DNA from: Arthrobacter sp. fls2-241-R2A-200
GTDB taxonomy: Bacteria; Actinomycetota; Actinomycetes; Actinomycetales; Micrococcaceae
DNA: 64,000 nt
NCBI RefSeq assembly: GCF_030209745.1
Contig: NZ_JARVRJ010000004.1
Coordinates: forward strand, 124,001 to 188,000
Direction of reading: 5' to 3'
The translations under genes and the position numbers were made by a program. A model generated the notes under the pieces. The model was given only the letters and a program-made list of their open reading frames with translations. It ran no database searches and was not told where the DNA came from. Positions 61,946-64,000 of the stretch are shown piece by piece. How positions within the stretch are numbered: the stretch's first letter is position 1; each line of letters starts with the position of its first letter.

Positions 61946-63061
61946 ATGATCATCTCCGTCCCCAAGGAAATCAAGAACAACGAGTTCCGCGTCGCGATCA
62001 CTGCCGCCGGCGTCCACGAATTCAAAGCAAACGGCCACGACGTGCTCGTGGAAACCGGCGCCGGCGCCGGTTCCGGCATCAGCGATCAGGAGTACGCCCT
62101 TGCCGGAGCCGAGATCGTCGAGACCGCAGAGGAGGCCTGGGCGCGGGCCGACATGGTGATGAAGGTCAAGGAACCCGTGGCATCCGAATACCGGCACTTC
62201 CGTGAGGGCCTGCTACTTTTCACCTACCTGCACCTTGCAGCGGAACCCGCACTGACCCAGGCGCTTGTCGAATCCGGTGTCACCGCCATCGCGTACGAGA
62301 CCGTTCAGGAAGGCCGGGCACTGCCGCTGCTCGCCCCGATGTCCGAAGTGGCCGGCCGGCTCTCCGTCCAGGTCGGTGCGACCTCGCTCATGGCGCCGGC
62401 AGGGGGCAAGGGTGTGCTGCTCGGCGGCGTTCCGGGCGTCCGTCCCGCCAAGGTTGTCGTCCTCGGTGCAGGCGTCGCCGGCACCAACGCCGCGGCCATG
62501 GCGCTCGGCCTCGGCGCCGACGTCACCATCCTGGACATCAACATCAACCGGCTGCGCGAGCTGGACGCCCAGTACCAGGGCCGCCTGAAGACCGTAGCGT
62601 CCAACTCATACGAGATCGAAAAGTCCGTTATCGATGCTGATCTCGTCATCGGCTCCGTCCTGATCCCGGGCGCCAAGGCACCCAAGCTCGTCACCAACGA
62701 CCTCGTGGCCCGGATGAAGCCCGGCTCGGTGCTCGTTGACATCGCCGTGGACCAGGGCGGCTGCTTTGAAGATACCCACCCCACCACGCACCAGGAACCC
62801 ACGTACAAGGTCCACGAGACGATCTTCTACTGCGTGGCCAACATGCCCGGCGCTGTCCCGAACACCTCCACCTACGCCCTGACCAACGTCACGCTCCGCT
62901 ACGCGGTGGCTTTGGCCAACTACGGCGTCAAGGGTGCTTTCGACCGGCTCCCCGCTCTCGCCGGCGGTCTGAACGTGGCGGCAGGCAAGGTCACCCACAA
63001 GTCTGTCAGCGATGCCCACGGGCATGACCTCGCCGACTGGCAGGACCTGGTAACGGTTTAA
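61946..63061 (+). CDS. ald: Alanine dehydrogenase
   Basis: This 371-aa NAD-dependent enzyme converts alanine to pyruvate and ammonia. It begins MIISVPKEIKNNEFRVAIT, the usual N-terminus of Ald, and has the MKVKEP lysine region, LFTYLHLAAE, and a Rossmann motif VVLGAGVAGTNAAAMALGLG followed by ILDIN. YCVANMPGAVPNTSTYAL marks the C-terminal part. Length equals that of characterised Ald. It is divergent from aldR. Confidence 0.97.
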   Translation: MIISVPKEIKNNEFRVAITAAGVHEFKANGHDVLVETGAGAGSGISDQEYALAGAEIVETAEEAWARADMVMKVKEPVASEYRHFREGLLLFTYLHLAAEPALTQALVESGVTAIAYETVQEGRALPLLAPMSEVAGRLSVQVGATSLMAPAGGKGVLLGGVPGVRPAKVVVLGAGVAGTNAAAMALGLGADVTILDININRLRELDAQYQGRLKTVASNSYEIEKSVIDADLVIGSVLIPGAKAPKLVTNDLVARMKPGSVLVDIAVDQGGCFEDTHPTTHQEPTYKVHETIFYCVANMPGAVPNTSTYALTNVTLRYAVALANYGVKGAFDRLPALAGGLNVAAGKVTHKSVSDAHGHDLADWQDLVTV

Positions 63062-63127
63062 GGCATCGGCCGTGTCTGCCCGATAGAAGGCAGACACGGC
63101 CCGCTTCACAGGAAGGGAAAGCATCGA

Positions 63128-63385
63128 ATGGCATTTCACCTGCAACCCAAGTGGCAGCCGCTGATTGGCCAGCCGGTCATTGTTAAACTTCAGGATGAGG
63201 AGATCCGGCGCGGAGTTGTCGATGCAGTCACCGACGATGATCAAATCCTGTGGCTCGACAGTGACGGCGCTGAGCCCCGCCGGCTATTTCACCGGGCAGA
63301 CGGTTTCAACGTGTGGGTCGACTACAAGTGGGAAACCGAGAGGTTCAGCCGTTGCCCTGACTTCCAGCGGGAGGCTGCATCATGA
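63128..63385 (+). CDS. Small hypothetical protein
   Basis: This 85-aa protein has a beta-rich core (PVIVKLQDEEIRRGVVDAVT, ILWLDSDG) like short SH3-type or Hfq-like barrels, and no Cys pairs. AGGAAGGG lies 10 bp before the ATG. Its end overlaps the next gene by 4 bases. Function unknown. Confidence 0.6.
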   Translation: MAFHLQPKWQPLIGQPVIVKLQDEEIRRGVVDAVTDDDQILWLDSDGAEPRRLFHRADGFNVWVDYKWETERFSRCPDFQREAAS

Positions 63386-63621
63386 GGGGCGGGCAGTCCA
63401 AGGCGGCTGGATACGTACAGCATCGGGAACGGTTTCACAGTGATAATGAATTGTCAGCAGCAATCACCAGGCTGCGTTCCCAACGGGACAACAGTGAAGC
63501 GTCAGGTGTTCTTGTCACCTGGCACGGCCCCTGGTCCTACACCCTGGAGCTCTGCCACCGGATTCCTCCCGGGCTCGTCTACGAGTGCATCGCGTCTGAA
63601 CGACTGAATATGGCACTCTAA
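63382..63621 (+). CDS. Small hypothetical protein, coupled to the preceding gene
   Basis: This 79-aa protein starts in the ATGA overlap with the previous stop. It is basic, with a C-terminal VLVTWHGPWSYTLELCHRIP region. No family is recognised. The overlap shows that the two small genes form an operon. Confidence 0.55.
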   Translation: MRGGQSKAAGYVQHRERFHSDNELSAAITRLRSQRDNSEASGVLVTWHGPWSYTLELCHRIPPGLVYECIASERLNMAL

Positions 63622-63873
63622 TTCAGACCCGGCCTGACGGGCCGCGCCCATCAGCGCTCCCCCAGCAGGCTCGTAACCTCAACGACCGTCCTTTCCGATG
63701 GGCGCCAGGCACACGGTCCGCGCGAATGATGTGCCCGCAGTACATGTCGATCACCTGAACCGCCACGAAAATGGTCGAAGATGAACAGCCGCAAGCCCCT
63801 CCCCTACCTGGTGTGTCAGAGAGCGGGGAGCGCCACCGGCCCTGTGCAACCTGGCAACGACAAAGGAACCCTG

Positions 63874-64000
63874 ATGTCCGAACTCACTGTTGAAAGAGCA
63901 GATCTCGGCATGGCATGGGCGGTCAAAGACAGCTTTGTCCGCTACGTGCAGTCCATGCATGACGGACGCATACTCTTGCGTGACGGTGCTGCCGTGACCA
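63874..64000 (+). CDS. HtaA-domain protein (5' part only)
   Basis: The first 42 codons are visible. After a short lead, LGMAWAVKDSFVRYVQSM matches the opening of the HtaA domain (W-x-V-K-x-S-F-x-x-Y-V), which is found in haem-binding and adhesion proteins of actinobacteria. AAAGGA lies 6-8 bp before the ATG. The window ends inside the gene. The 63622-63873 interval before it contains nothing recognisable. Confidence 0.6.
   Translation, partial: MSELTVERADLGMAWAVKDSFVRYVQSMHDGRILLRDGAAVT

Overview
The base composition (high GC), start-codon use, DUF4193, AldR/ald and HtaA-type genes suggest an actinomycete of the Micrococcaceae (Arthrobacter-like). This is inferred from protein style only. 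The window reads as accessory DNA: a conjugative element or large plasmid (about 1-20 kb), a defence and repair island full of gene remnants (about 20-53.7 kb), and a more ordinary metabolic block (53.7-64 kb).

The mobile block opens with SOS-controlled umuD-umuC (leftward, umuC cut by the window edge), followed by a rightward set: two conjugation-accessory genes, a PIN-domain protein, a type IA topoisomerase and a type IV secretion core. The core has a two-TM protein, a VirB4-like protein that has lost its Walker A and B motifs, a 1181-aa VirB6/TrbL-like channel protein with a disordered tail, and a small membrane protein. A lipoprotein, a DUF6504-like gene and a large serine integrase with C-terminal C2H2 fingers follow. 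Several promoters here share TAGA(C/G/A)T -10 boxes and GACTCG/ATTCGA repeats. No relaxase, coupling protein or replication gene is visible.

The island holds a helicase-IV-like UvrD protein, two proteins with an unusual H-x3-C...C-x2-C domain, DUF6308 and DUF6994-like genes, a UDG-superfamily protein, a DUF6998-like nuclease, a nuclease fused to LRV repeats, a 1.0-kaa Mrr-like protein, a NERD nuclease and a MORC-like GHKL ATPase-nuclease. It also holds a Pycsar locus with two intact nucleotide cyclases and one membrane effector, and a three-gene module (kinase-UPF1-like helicase, PLD-S1 protein, DUF5677). That module sits between decayed copies of two neighbouring genes whose complete versions lie at 38.0-40.0 kb, as if it had been inserted into a duplicated locus. 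Remnants of Fpg/Nei, GIY-YIG, UDG and an ISL3-like transposase mark repeated turnover.

The right block encodes a DHA2 drug exporter, a CopZ-like metal chaperone under a CsoR-type operator, a cupin, a glycogen-debranching-type glucosidase, an HxlR regulator, a metallo-beta-lactamase-fold hydrolase, a PAS protein, a divergent AldR/alanine dehydrogenase pair, two small proteins and the start of an HtaA-domain protein.
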